Of a stretch of DNA of 64,000 bases, positions 7,510-17,500 are shown one piece after another. Source of the stretch: Bradyrhizobium nitroreducens (GTDB taxonomy: Bacteria; Pseudomonadota; Alphaproteobacteria; Rhizobiales; Xanthobacteraceae). A program made the translations under genes and the position numbers. The stretch covers positions 4,327,971 to 4,391,970 of the forward strand of contig NZ_LFJC01000003.1 in NCBI RefSeq assembly GCF_002776695.1, in the 5' to 3' direction. Each line of letters starts with the position of its first letter. The stretch's first letter is position 1. The notes beneath the pieces were generated by a model. That model was not told the DNA's origin and did not search any database. It saw nothing but the letters and a program-made list of their open reading frames with translations.

Positions 7510-9723
7510 TCAAGCCGCCGCCTTCTTCGGCGCGAAGCGGCCGTAGAAGGTTTCGCCCTTTGCCGCCATCTCTTCGAGCAGCTTGGGCGGGGTGAAGCGC
7601 GAGCCGTACTTGGCTTCCAGCTTGTGGCAGAGCTCGACGAACTTCTTCGTGCCCATGAAGTCGATATAGGACAGCGTGCCGCCGGTGAACGGCGCGAAGC
7701 CGAAGCCGAGGATCGAGCCGACATCCGCCTCGCGCGGATCGGTGATGACGTGGTCCTCGACCGTGCGCGCGGCTTCCACCGCCTGCACCACCAGGAAGCG
7801 CTGCTTCAGCTCCTCGACGTCGAGCGTATCGGGGTCGAGCTGCTTCGGCTGCAGCGCGGACAGACCCGGCCACAGGCTCTTCGAGCCCTTGCCCTTCTCG
7901 GGATAGTCGTAAAAACCCTTGCTGTTCTTGCGGCCGAGGCGGCCCTGCTTCTCGACCATCTCCACCATCAGCTTCTTCTGATCGGGGTTGATGGCGTTGG
8001 GGCCGAGATCGGCCTCCGTCGCCTTCATGATCTTGAGGCCGAGGTCGAGCGCGACCTCGTCCGAGAGCGAGAGCGGGCCGACCGGCATGCCGGCCATCTT
8101 GGCGCAGTTCTCGATCATCGCCGGCGGCACGCCCTCCAGGAACATCTCGTTGCCTTCGGCGACGTAACGGCCGACGCAGCGATTGGCGAAGAAGCCGCGG
8201 GAGTCGTTCACCACGATCGGCGTCTTGCCGATCTGGCGAACGTAATCGAGCGCGGTCGCGAGCGCGAGATCGCCGGTGTTCTTGCCCTTGATGATCTCGA
8301 CCAGCATCATCTTCTCGACCGGCGAGAAGAAGTGGATGCCGACGAACTTGCCCTGGTCCTTGAAGCTCTCGGCCAGCGAGGTGATCGGCAGCGTCGAGGT
8401 GTTCGAGGCGAAAATCACGTCCGGCTTCATGTGCTCCTGCGCCTTGGCGAAGGTGTCAGCCTTGACCTTGCGGTCCTCGAACACGGCCTCGATGACGAGG
8501 TCGACGTCCCTCAGCGCCGCATAATCCGCGGTCGGGGTGATGCGCGCGAGCAGCGCTTCGGCGTCCGCGGGCTTGGCACGGCCCTTCTTGATCTGCTCCT
8601 CGATCACCTTCTGCGCATGCGCCTTGCCCTTGTCGGCGCTCTCCTGGTCGCGATCGATCAGCACGACGTCGAGCCCGGCACGGGCCGAGACGTAGCCGAC
8701 GCTCGCGCCCATGAAGCCGGCGCCGATCACGGCGATCTTCTTCACTTTGGTCGCGGGCACGTCCTTCGGACGGCGCGCACCCTTGTTGAGCTCCTGCATC
8801 GACAGGAACAGGCTGCGGATCATCGCAGCCGCTTCCTTCGAGCGCAGCACCGAGGTGAAGTAGCGCGACTCCACCCGCAGCGCGGCGTCGATCGGCAGCT
8901 GCAGGCCTTCGTAGACGCAGCTCATGATGGCGCGCGCGGCCGGGTAATTGTCGTAGGTCTCGCGGCGATAGATCGCGTTGCCGGCGGGGAACATCATCAT
9001 GCCGGCCTTGGAGAACACCGGGCCGCCGGGCAGCTTGAAGCCCTTCTCGTCCCAAGGCGCAACCGCCTTGCCGCCGCCCTTGATCCAGTCCTTGGCGGCC
9101 TTGATCAGGTCGGCGGCGGGAACGATGGCGTGAATCAAATTCAGCGCCTTGGCCTTCTCGACGGTGACCGGATCGCCCTTGAGCAGGATCGTCATGGCGT
9201 CCTGCGGCGGCACCAGGCGCGGCACGCGCTGCGTGCCGCCGGCGCCCGGGAACAGGCCGACCTTGACCTCGGGCAGGCCGAGACGGGTCTTGGGATTCTC
9301 AGCGGCGACGCGGTAGTGGCAGCACAGCGTGATCTCGAAACCGCCGCCGAGCGCGAGCCCGTTGATCGCGGCCGCCCACGGCTTGCCTGAGGTTTCGATC
9401 GAGCGCAGCACCAGCGAGAAGCGGCGGCTCTGGTCGAACAGCATCTGGTTCGCCGCGGTCTCGCCCTGTTCCTTGAAGACCTTGGCATAGGCCTGGTTCA
9501 TGCCTTCGAGCATGGAGAGATCTGCGCCCGCGCAAAAGGCTTCCTTGGCGGAGGTGACGACGACGCCCTTCACCGCGGCATCGGCCGTGGTCGCCTTGAC
9601 GATGGCGTCGAGCTCGTTGGTCGAGGTCTCGTCGAGCACGTTCATCGAACGGCCCGGAATGTCCCAGGTGACGAGCGCGATGCCGTCTGCGTCGGTCTCA
9701 ACCCTGAAGTTCTTGTACGACAT
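7510..9723 (-). CDS. fadJ: FadB/FadJ-type multifunctional fatty-acid oxidation enzyme
   Basis: A 737-residue fusion of enoyl-CoA hydratase/isomerase and 3-hydroxyacyl-CoA dehydrogenase for beta-oxidation. The N-terminal crotonase domain (about residues 1-200) has the oxyanion-hole segments AFCAGADLSML and INGLALGGGFEITL with catalytic-type acidic residues in GLPEVKVGLFPGAGG. The NAD-binding Rossmann motif VIGAGFMGASVGY begins near residue 330, with FASNTSTLPI and GIHFFSPVEKMMLVE further on. It is the last gene of the operon, 18 bases after the thiolase gene. fadB and fadJ cannot be told apart from sequence alone. Confidence 0.92.
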   Translation of the reverse strand: MSYKNFRVETDADGIALVTWDIPGRSMNVLDETSTNELDAIVKATTADAAVKGVVVTSAKEAFCAGADLSMLEGMNQAYAKVFKEQGETAANQMLFDQSRRFSLVLRSIETSGKPWAAAINGLALGGGFEITLCCHYRVAAENPKTRLGLPEVKVGLFPGAGGTQRVPRLVPPQDAMTILLKGDPVTVEKAKALNLIHAIVPAADLIKAAKDWIKGGGKAVAPWDEKGFKLPGGPVFSKAGMMMFPAGNAIYRRETYDNYPAARAIMSCVYEGLQLPIDAALRVESRYFTSVLRSKEAAAMIRSLFLSMQELNKGARRPKDVPATKVKKIAVIGAGFMGASVGYVSARAGLDVVLIDRDQESADKGKAHAQKVIEEQIKKGRAKPADAEALLARITPTADYAALRDVDLVIEAVFEDRKVKADTFAKAQEHMKPDVIFASNTSTLPITSLAESFKDQGKFVGIHFFSPVEKMMLVEIIKGKNTGDLALATALDYVRQIGKTPIVVNDSRGFFANRCVGRYVAEGNEMFLEGVPPAMIENCAKMAGMPVGPLSLSDEVALDLGLKIMKATEADLGPNAINPDQKKLMVEMVEKQGRLGRKNSKGFYDYPEKGKGSKSLWPGLSALQPKQLDPDTLDVEELKQRFLVVQAVEAARTVEDHVITDPREADVGSILGFGFAPFTGGTLSYIDFMGTKKFVELCHKLEAKYGSRFTPPKLLEEMAAKGETFYGRFAPKKAAA

Positions 9724-9741
9724 GTTGGTTGCTCCCTACCC

Positions 9742-10950
<1,209 letters not shown>

Positions 10951-11020
10951 GGGAGCCTCCTGATTGCAGTTATGTTGGTGGCGACCGCGGCGCGGTCGCG
11001 ATCATTCGTGGGCGAAAGAC

Positions 11021-12811
11021 TCAGAACGCTTCCGCGGGCAATTCCATGATGGTGGCGCAGCCGGCCTGGATGCGCGCGAGATTGGCGGCGGTCTCCGGCA
11101 GCATCCGCTCCATGAAGAAGCGGCCGGTGACGAGCTTGGTCGAGAGATAGGGCGTCGCCCCGCTCTCGGCAATCTTGGCGTTCGTCACCTTCGCCATCTT
11201 CGCCCACATGTAGCCGAGCGCGACGAAGCCGAAGAGATGCAAATAATCGGTTGCGGCAGCACCCGCATTGTCCGGCTTCGCCATTGCGTTCTGCATCAGC
11301 CAGGTCGTCGCCTGCTGGAGATGGCCGAGCGAGGTCGAGAGCGGGGTGATGAAGGGCTTCAGCGCCTCGTCGCCGCCGTTCTCCTTGGCGAAGGCCATGA
11401 CCTCGCCAAAGAAGGCCATGATGGCGCGGCCGCCGTCGCGCGGCAGCTTGCGGCCGACGAGGTCGAGCGCCTGAATGCCGTTGGCGCCTTCATAGATCAT
11501 GGCGATGCGCGCATCGCGCACGAACTGCTCCATGCCGTGCTCGGCGATGTAGCCGTGGCCGCCATACATCTGCTGCGCCTGCACCGCGTTGGCGAAGCCA
11601 TAGTCGGTGAGGAAGCCCTTCAGCACCGGCGTCATCAGGCCCATGTGATCGTCGGCGGCCTGGCGGTCCTTCGGGTCTTCGGAGCGGTGGGCGACGTCGC
11701 TCTTCAGCGCGGTCCACATCACGAAGGCGCGCGCGGCTTCGTTGAAGGCGCGGATCGACAGCAGCGTGCGGCGCACGTCGGGATGCACGATAATCGGATC
11801 GGCCTGCTTGTCCGGCGCCTTGGCGCCGGTCAGCGCGCGGCCCTGGATGCGCTCGCGGGCATAGGCGACGGCGTTCTGATATGCGACCTCGGACTGTGCA
11901 AGGCCCTGCACGGCGACGCCGAGGCGGGCCTCGTTCATCATCACGAACATGCCCTGCATGCCCTTGTTCTCTTCGCCGATCAGCCAGCCGGTGGCGTTGT
12001 CGTAGTTCATCACGCAGGTGGAATTGCCGTGGATGCCCATCTTGTGCTCGATCGAGCCGCAGACGACGCCGTTGCGCGCGCCCACCGAACCATCGGCATT
12101 CACCAGGAACTTGGGCACCACGAACAGCGACACGCCCTTGATGCCGGCCGGCGCGCCCTCGATGCGGGCGAGCACGAGGTGGATGATGTTGGGGGCGAGG
12201 TCATGCTCGCCGGCGGAGATGAAGATCTTGGTGCCCGTGATCTTGAAGCTGCCGTCGGCCTGGCGCACCGCCTTGGTGCGGAGCATGCCGAGATCGGTGC
12301 CGCAATGCGGCTCGGTCAGGTTCATGGTGCCGGTCCACTCGCCGGCGATCATCTTCGGGACGTAGGTCTGCTTCTGCTCGGGCGTGCCGTGCACCAGGAG
12401 CGCCGCGGTCGCGCCCATGGTGAGGCCGCCATACATCGAGAACGCCATGTTGGCGGAGATCTGGAATTCGTTGACCGCTTGCGAGAGCGTCACCGGCAGG
12501 CCCTGGCCGCCGAACTCGGTCGGCGCCGAGAGACCGAGCCAGCCGCCCTCCGCGACCTGCTTGAACGCTTCTTTGAAACCCTTCGGCGTGGTGACGCTGC
12601 CGTCGTCGGCGCGCTTGCAGCCTTCGAGGTCGCCGACGCGATTGAGCGGCTGCAGCACCTCTTCGGCGAGCTTGGCGGCTTCACCCAGAATGGCTTCGCG
12701 CACGTCGCTCGATGCGTCGGAGAAACCGGCGAGGTTGTCGTAACGGTCGATCTGGAAGACGTCGTTGAGCAGGAAGTTCACGTCTTCGACGGGGGCTTTG
12801 TAGATCGGCAT
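11021..12811 (-). CDS. Acyl-CoA dehydrogenase (long form)
   Basis: A 596-residue FAD enzyme of the long acyl-CoA dehydrogenase subgroup that carries an extra C-terminal helical domain, as in DmdC-like proteins. It shows the flavin-binding TEPHCGTDLGM region, the FISAGEHDLA segment in place of the usual ITNG motif, and YEGANGIQALDLVGRKL near residue 435, where the Glu is the expected catalytic base. It opens the beta-oxidation operon; the next gene, the thiolase, starts 70 bases downstream. Chain-length preference cannot be judged. The DmdC-like label reflects family architecture and not evidence for sulfur substrates. Confidence 0.9.
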   Translation of the reverse strand: MPIYKAPVEDVNFLLNDVFQIDRYDNLAGFSDASSDVREAILGEAAKLAEEVLQPLNRVGDLEGCKRADDGSVTTPKGFKEAFKQVAEGGWLGLSAPTEFGGQGLPVTLSQAVNEFQISANMAFSMYGGLTMGATAALLVHGTPEQKQTYVPKMIAGEWTGTMNLTEPHCGTDLGMLRTKAVRQADGSFKITGTKIFISAGEHDLAPNIIHLVLARIEGAPAGIKGVSLFVVPKFLVNADGSVGARNGVVCGSIEHKMGIHGNSTCVMNYDNATGWLIGEENKGMQGMFVMMNEARLGVAVQGLAQSEVAYQNAVAYARERIQGRALTGAKAPDKQADPIIVHPDVRRTLLSIRAFNEAARAFVMWTALKSDVAHRSEDPKDRQAADDHMGLMTPVLKGFLTDYGFANAVQAQQMYGGHGYIAEHGMEQFVRDARIAMIYEGANGIQALDLVGRKLPRDGGRAIMAFFGEVMAFAKENGGDEALKPFITPLSTSLGHLQQATTWLMQNAMAKPDNAGAAATDYLHLFGFVALGYMWAKMAKVTNAKIAESGATPYLSTKLVTGRFFMERMLPETAANLARIQAGCATIMELPAEAF

Positions 12812-12913
12812 GGGGGTCTCCCGGCAGTGGGCCTTGAAGCGGTGATAGCAGCGTGTTTCCTGCGGCGCAGCCTTGCCCGCGAGCTTAGCGGGTTCTGCAA
12901 CCTCAGAGCAGGG

Positions 12914-13297
12914 TCATGATTGGGCGGCCAGCTGCTCCGCCATCAGGCGGTGCAGCATGTTGATCGCCTTGAGCGGACGCACCATCACCTTGAAATGGGT
13001 GATGCGCCCTTCGGCATCGAAGCTGATGATGTCGACACCGTTGATCTCGATGCCGTCGATCATGGTCTTGAATTCGAGCACGGCGCCGCGCTCGCTCTGC
13101 CATTCGCCGACATAGGTGAAATCGGGGCCGCCGAGCACCTGCTCGGCGCTGGAGAGGTATTTGAAGGTGATGTCGCGCCCGCGCTGAGGCGTGTGGACGA
13201 CCGGGCTTTCGAACACGGCGTCGGGATGCAAGAGGTCCCAGAGCGCGGTGCGGTCGTGTGACTTCATGTAGGCGTACCAGGAATCGAGGCCGGTCAT
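12914..13297 (-). CDS. SnoaL/NTF2-like protein
   Basis: A 127-residue protein of the NTF2-like fold (SnoaL-type polyketide cyclase or ketosteroid-isomerase relatives). It opens with a helix (WYAYMKSHDRTALWDLLHPDAVFESP), continues with beta-sheet segments and ends in FDAEGRITHFKVMVRPL, typical of the family. The ATG at 13297 is chosen over longer frames because it has a GGGAGG ribosome binding site and matches family length. It is divergent from a PadR regulator, which may control it. The substrate is unknown. Confidence 0.78.
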   Translation of the reverse strand: MTGLDSWYAYMKSHDRTALWDLLHPDAVFESPVVHTPQRGRDITFKYLSSAEQVLGGPDFTYVGEWQSERGAVLEFKTMIDGIEINGVDIISFDAEGRITHFKVMVRPLKAINMLHRLMAEQLAAQS

Positions 13298-13323
13298 TCT
13301 CAGCTGCCTCCCTAAAGGCCTGG

Positions 13324-13358
13324 ACAAAAAATGCGAAAACAACCCCATGCACAGTAGC
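13324..13358. repeat. Dispersed 27-nt conserved element, copy 1
   Basis: The core at 13332-13358 begins TGCGAAAACAACCCCATGCA and is identical over 27 bases to 41287-41313; both copies are preceded by ACAAAAAA. The copy lies in the SnoaL/PadR spacer. It may be part of an intergenic repeat family or of a small RNA. Confidence 0.7.
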
Positions 13359-13418
13359 GAGATGGTTGATTCCGCTGGCTTTTTCAGGTCGGATCTGAAG
13401 CCCGTCCCGTTGCGTTTC

Positions 13419-13453
13419 ATATGCACATTGACGCATATGCGCCAATGCGCATA
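13419..13453. promoter_or_regulatory. Overlapping inverted repeats, candidate PadR operator
   Basis: Two symmetric elements overlap: ATATGC-N8-GCATAT at 13419-13438 and TATGCGC-CAAT-GCGCATA at 13436-13453. The first has the ATGN-N8-NCAT type of spacing known for PadR regulators. They lie 49 bases upstream of the padR-like start and between the divergent genes. Confidence 0.6.
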
Positions 13454-13501
13454 AAGTCAAGCGAGATGGGCGAGGTCGAAGAAACAAGGAGGCCGGTGGT
13501 C

Positions 13502-14092
13502 ATGGCGCTGGGCGACGCAATCCTCGCTTGCCTGACGGAACGTCCGATGACGGGCTACGAGCTCGCCAAGACGTTCGATTCCTCGATCGGCTTCTTCTGG
13601 AAGGCCGACCATCAGCAGATCTACCGCGAGCTCTCCAAGCTGCGCGACCGCGGCCATATCCAGGGCCGCGAGGTCGTCCAGTCAGGCAAGCCCAATAAGC
13701 TCATCTATACGCTGACTCCCGAAGGCCGAACAGCGCTGCGGCACTGGGCCGCGCGGCCGAGCACCCCCCCTTCGATCAAGGATGACCTGCTGGTTCGGCT
13801 GCATGCGCTCGACAGCATCGACATCGAACCCATGCGCACCGATCTGATGGCCCGGCTGGAGCACCATCGCGACCGCCATGCCAATTACGAGCGCATCCTG
13901 AAAAAGCGTTTCCCGGATGGTACGGCCGAGGGCCGGCTCGATCTCGGTAATCTGCTGCTGCTCCGCCTCGGCGCCCGCCACGAGCAGATGGTGGCCGATT
14001 TCTGCGAGGAGACGCTCGAGGCCCTGTCGGCGACGAGCGGCAAGGGCACCGTGGTGCCGCTCGAGGATGGCAAGCGCGAGGGAAAGGGCTGA
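13502..14092 (+). CDS. PadR-family transcriptional regulator
   Basis: A 196-residue regulator with an N-terminal winged helix (MALGDAILACLTERPMTGYE, then DHQQIYRELSKLRDRGHIQG) and a C-terminal helical dimerisation region, the PadR layout of the longer (AphA/VirR-like) class. The ATG at 13502 is chosen because AAGGAGG lies nine bases upstream; an in-frame ATG at 13466 would add twelve residues. PadR proteins often control a divergent gene, here the SnoaL-like protein, and themselves. Confidence 0.85.
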   Translation: MALGDAILACLTERPMTGYELAKTFDSSIGFFWKADHQQIYRELSKLRDRGHIQGREVVQSGKPNKLIYTLTPEGRTALRHWAARPSTPPSIKDDLLVRLHALDSIDIEPMRTDLMARLEHHRDRHANYERILKKRFPDGTAEGRLDLGNLLLLRLGARHEQMVADFCEETLEALSATSGKGTVVPLEDGKREGKG

Positions 14093-14103
14093 GGCCGGCC
14101 CCG

Positions 14104-14280
14104 TTAGACCGGCAAATTGTCGGTCATTCCGGGCGGCACCTCGTCTTGCTTTGATCGTTCAGCCAAAAGCTCCTTTTCAGCCTCGTACCAGAACGTATCC
14201 ATCTTCCCGCTTGGCTCGCCGGCACTTTTCCAGATCTCATAGGCGCGCTTGCGAACGTCTTCTTCGGTCAGACCTGCCAT
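14104..14280 (-). CDS. DUF2934-like small protein
   Basis: A 58-residue protein with the DUF2934 pattern: EEDVRKRAYEIWKSAGEPSG followed by WYEAEKELLAE. This is a short helical module common in Rhizobiales, of unknown function. The ATG at 14280 has AAGGA nine bases upstream; a longer in-frame start at 14391 adds residues that do not look family-like. It converges on the PadR gene with an 11-base gap. Confidence 0.7.
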   Translation of the reverse strand: MAGLTEEDVRKRAYEIWKSAGEPSGKMDTFWYEAEKELLAERSKQDEVPPGMTDNLPV

Positions 14281-14416
14281 CTCGAGCCATCCTTCGTTGC
14301 TGAAGTTCCAAGCTGCCAGCCCCCCGGAGAGTTCCTGGCAGGGCGGGATTTCGATCGCGTCCAACGGGCCAGGCAGGTCGAGGCCGCCCAACTTTAAGAC
14401 ACCCGGCCGGCGTTCC

Positions 14417-14432
14417 TTAACCCGTTATTTAC
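14417..14432 (+). promoter_or_regulatory. CtrA-like box upstream of the PodJ-like gene
   Basis: TTAACCCGTTATTTAC matches the CtrA consensus TTAA-N7-TTAAC with one mismatch. It partly overlaps an inverted repeat, CCGTTA-N6-GTAACGG. It lies about 130 bases before the start codon of the downstream gene. Confidence 0.45.
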
Positions 14433-14537
14433 CGTAACGGACAAAAGTCGGTTTTCGAGGCAGACGACCCGCGCCAAATCCGATTGTCTTTGCAACCGGC
14501 ACGCGAGGGAAGACTGGAGGCGCCGGGTGGGGCGCCG

Positions 14538-14558
14538 GAGTCGGAACCGGACAGAGTC
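14538..14558. promoter_or_regulatory. Two GANTC (CcrM) sites just before the PodJ-like start
   Basis: GAGTC occurs at 14538-14542 and 14554-14558, the second ending at the base before the ATG. GANTC is the CcrM methylation target; in alphaproteobacteria GcrA acts at such sites in cell-cycle promoters. Confidence 0.45.
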
Positions 14559-17500
14559 ATGAATTCGCGCGTATCGTGGAGTGTCGACGGCATCGATCCA
14601 TCCGTCAGGGAGCGGGCCGAAGCTGCTGCGCGTCGTGCAGGCATGTCGCTCAATGATTGGCTCAACTCCACGCTCGGCGAGACTGCCCCGCCAAACTTTC
14701 GCGCCCCTTACGATCAGCGTCCGCAAGCCCCCCAGATTCCGAGCCAGGAGAGCCGCGAAGTCGCCGACATCCACCAGCGGCTCGACGCGATCACCCAGCA
14801 GATCGAACGGATTTCAAAGCCCGCGCCGCGCCAGGATTCTTCGCGCCAGGACCCGTCGCGACAGGACGTCTCGCGCGAGCAGGGCGTCGCGCGCCAGCTC
14901 AACGACGCGATCTCGCGCCTCGATGCACGGCTGTCGCAGATCTCCCGTCCGCAGCAGCCGCCGGCGCAGCAACCTCAGGCGCCACGACCGGCGCCTGCGC
15001 CCTCCCCCGTTGAAGCGCGCCAGCGCCAGGCCGACGCAGTCGAGCGGGCAGCAGCTCAAGTCTATCGCAACGCCCCGCCCCTGAGCCCCGCATCGTTCGA
15101 CGTCGCCGTCGCCGAGATCACGGCGCGCCAGAGCGAGCTCGACGGCTTTACGCCGCGGCAGATGCCGCCGCGCGCCGCACCTTCGATTGCGCCCGCAGCA
15201 GCGCCTTACATGCCCCCGATGGCGCCGCCCGCGCCTGCCTATGCTCCGCCGCCACCGCCGCCGGGGCCGGATTTCTCCTCGCTCGAGCGCCATCTGCTCA
15301 AGATCACGAGCCAGATCGAATCGCTGCAGCGGCCCGACAATACCGAGCAGGCGATCAACGCCTTCCGCAGCGAACTCGCCGAGATCCGCGCCGCCATCAC
15401 CGAGGCGATGCCGCGGCGCGCGATCGAATCGATCGAGAACGAGATCCGCTCGCTGCACCGCCGGATCGACGAGACGCGCTCCAACGGCACCGACGGCCAG
15501 GTGCTGGCGGGCATCGAGCACGCGCTGTCCGACATCAAGCAGGTGCTGCGCACGCTGACGCCGGCCGAGCAGCTCACCGGCTATGACGAGGCGATCCGCA
15601 ATCTCGGCGCCAAGCTCGACCTGATCCTGCGCGCCAATGACGATCCCTCGACGGTGCATCAGCTCGAAAGCGCGATCTCGGCGCTGCGCGGCATCGTCTC
15701 CAACGTCGCCTCCAACGAAGCGCTGGCGCGGCTTTCGGACGACGTCCAACTGCTGTCGTCCAAGGTCGACCAGGTCACCCGTGCCTCCGGCCCCGGCGAC
15801 AGCTTCGCGGTGCTGGAGCAGCGCATCGCCGCGCTCACGGCTGCGCTGGAAACCCGCGAGCGGCCGCAGCCGTCCGAGAGCACCGAGCATCTGGAAGCCG
15901 CGATCCGCGCGCTCTCGGACCGTTTCGACCGTATGCAGGTCGGCAACGATTCCGCCTCGACCTTCGCGCATCTCGAACAGCGCGTCTCGTATCTGCTGGA
16001 GCGGATCGAAGCCGCCTCCGACCCGCGCAACGGCAATCTGAGCCGTGTCGAGGACGGGCTGCACGACATCCTCAGGCATCTGGAACGGCAGCAGGCGACC
16101 TATTCGGCCCTCGCCGAGAGCCGCAACTCGGCGCCTGCCGATTCCGGAATGGTCGATCTGGTCAAGCGCGAGCTCTCCGACATCCGCTTCAGCCAGGTCG
16201 AGACCAACCGCAGCACCCAGGACTCGCTCGAAGCCGTTCATAGCGCGCTCGGCCATGTGGTCGATCGCCTGTCCATGATCGAAGGCGATCTGCGCGCCGT
16301 GCGCACGGCGCCGCCGGCCCCGGCGCCGCAGCCGATGGCCATGCCCATGGCTGCTCCCATGGCCGCTCCGATGGCGCACGCGCCTGTTGCGCGCGAGCCG
16401 CTGCCGCAAGCCCAGCAGCAGCCGAAATACGATCCGAAGCCGGAGCTGCCGAACCCTGCCGCCGCGCAGGCGCAGCAAACCGCCTTCGCCGCCGCGCCGC
16501 GCGAATTCCACGCCGCTGCCGCGCCCGCCGCGCCGCCGCCGCCGGTGCCATCGGCTCCGCCGGTGCCACCGCGCGCGATCAGCGAAATTCTGGAGCCCCA
16601 TACCTCACGCGCGGCGCTCGCGCCCGAATTGCCGCCGGATCACCCGCTCGAGCCGGGCACGCGGCCGGGCGGGCGCGTCGCCACGCCGTCGGAGCGCATC
16701 GCCGCCTCCGAGAGCGCGATCAGCGACATTCCCGCCGCGCCAAAAGAGCCGGTGTCGTCGTCGAGCTTCATCGCGGCCGCCCGCCGCGCTGCCCAGGCTG
16801 CTGCCGCGCAGCCGGAGAAGCCGGCGCGCGGTGCCAAGGGTGGTGCAAAGGCCGGGGCCGATCGTGCCAAGGACAAGGGCAAGGACGGCGGTTCGACCTT
16901 CACCTCGAAGATCCGCTCGCTGCTGGTCGGCGCGAGCGTGGTCGTGATCGTGCTCGGCACCTTCAAGATGGCGATGAACCTGCTCGAGGGCAGCCCGCCG
17001 CCGGCGCCGCAGGCCATGGACAATACGTTGAGCCAGCCCGCGCCGCAGGCGCCGCCGCCGGTGATCGAGAACAAGCCCGCCACGCCCGAGCAGGTCACGC
17101 CGTCGATGACCTCGCCGACGCCGATCGGCCGGCAATCCCAGAACAACGCCGCGCCGGCCGCTGCTGCGCCCGGTCCGGCCAGCTCGGCCTCGGTTGAGAT
17201 TCCGCCGGCGCCCGCCGCAGCGGTGCCGCCACCTGCCGCGAGCAGCGACATCACTGGCGCACTCTCTGGCGCGAGCCGCGCCAAGCTCAGCCTCGTCCAG
17301 GTACCGCCGAGCGAAAAGCTGCCTGACGGCATCGGCGGCCCTGGCCTGCGCAGCGCCGCGATGAGGGGCGATGCGACCGCGGCCTACGAGATCGGCGTGC
17401 GCTTTGCCGAGGGCAAGGGCGTCGCCACGAACTACGACGAAGCCGCGAAATGGTACGACCGCGCCGCGCAGGCCGGGGTGATCCCCGCGACCTTCCGCCT

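Noticed and set aside
10964..12919. 651-codon plus-strand frame over the acyl-CoA dehydrogenase
   Set aside because: Antisense to a gene with clear motifs; composition typical of a shadow frame.
14281..14391. N-terminal extension of the DUF2934-like protein to 14391
   Set aside because: The ATG at 14280 has a good ribosome binding site and begins just before the domain.
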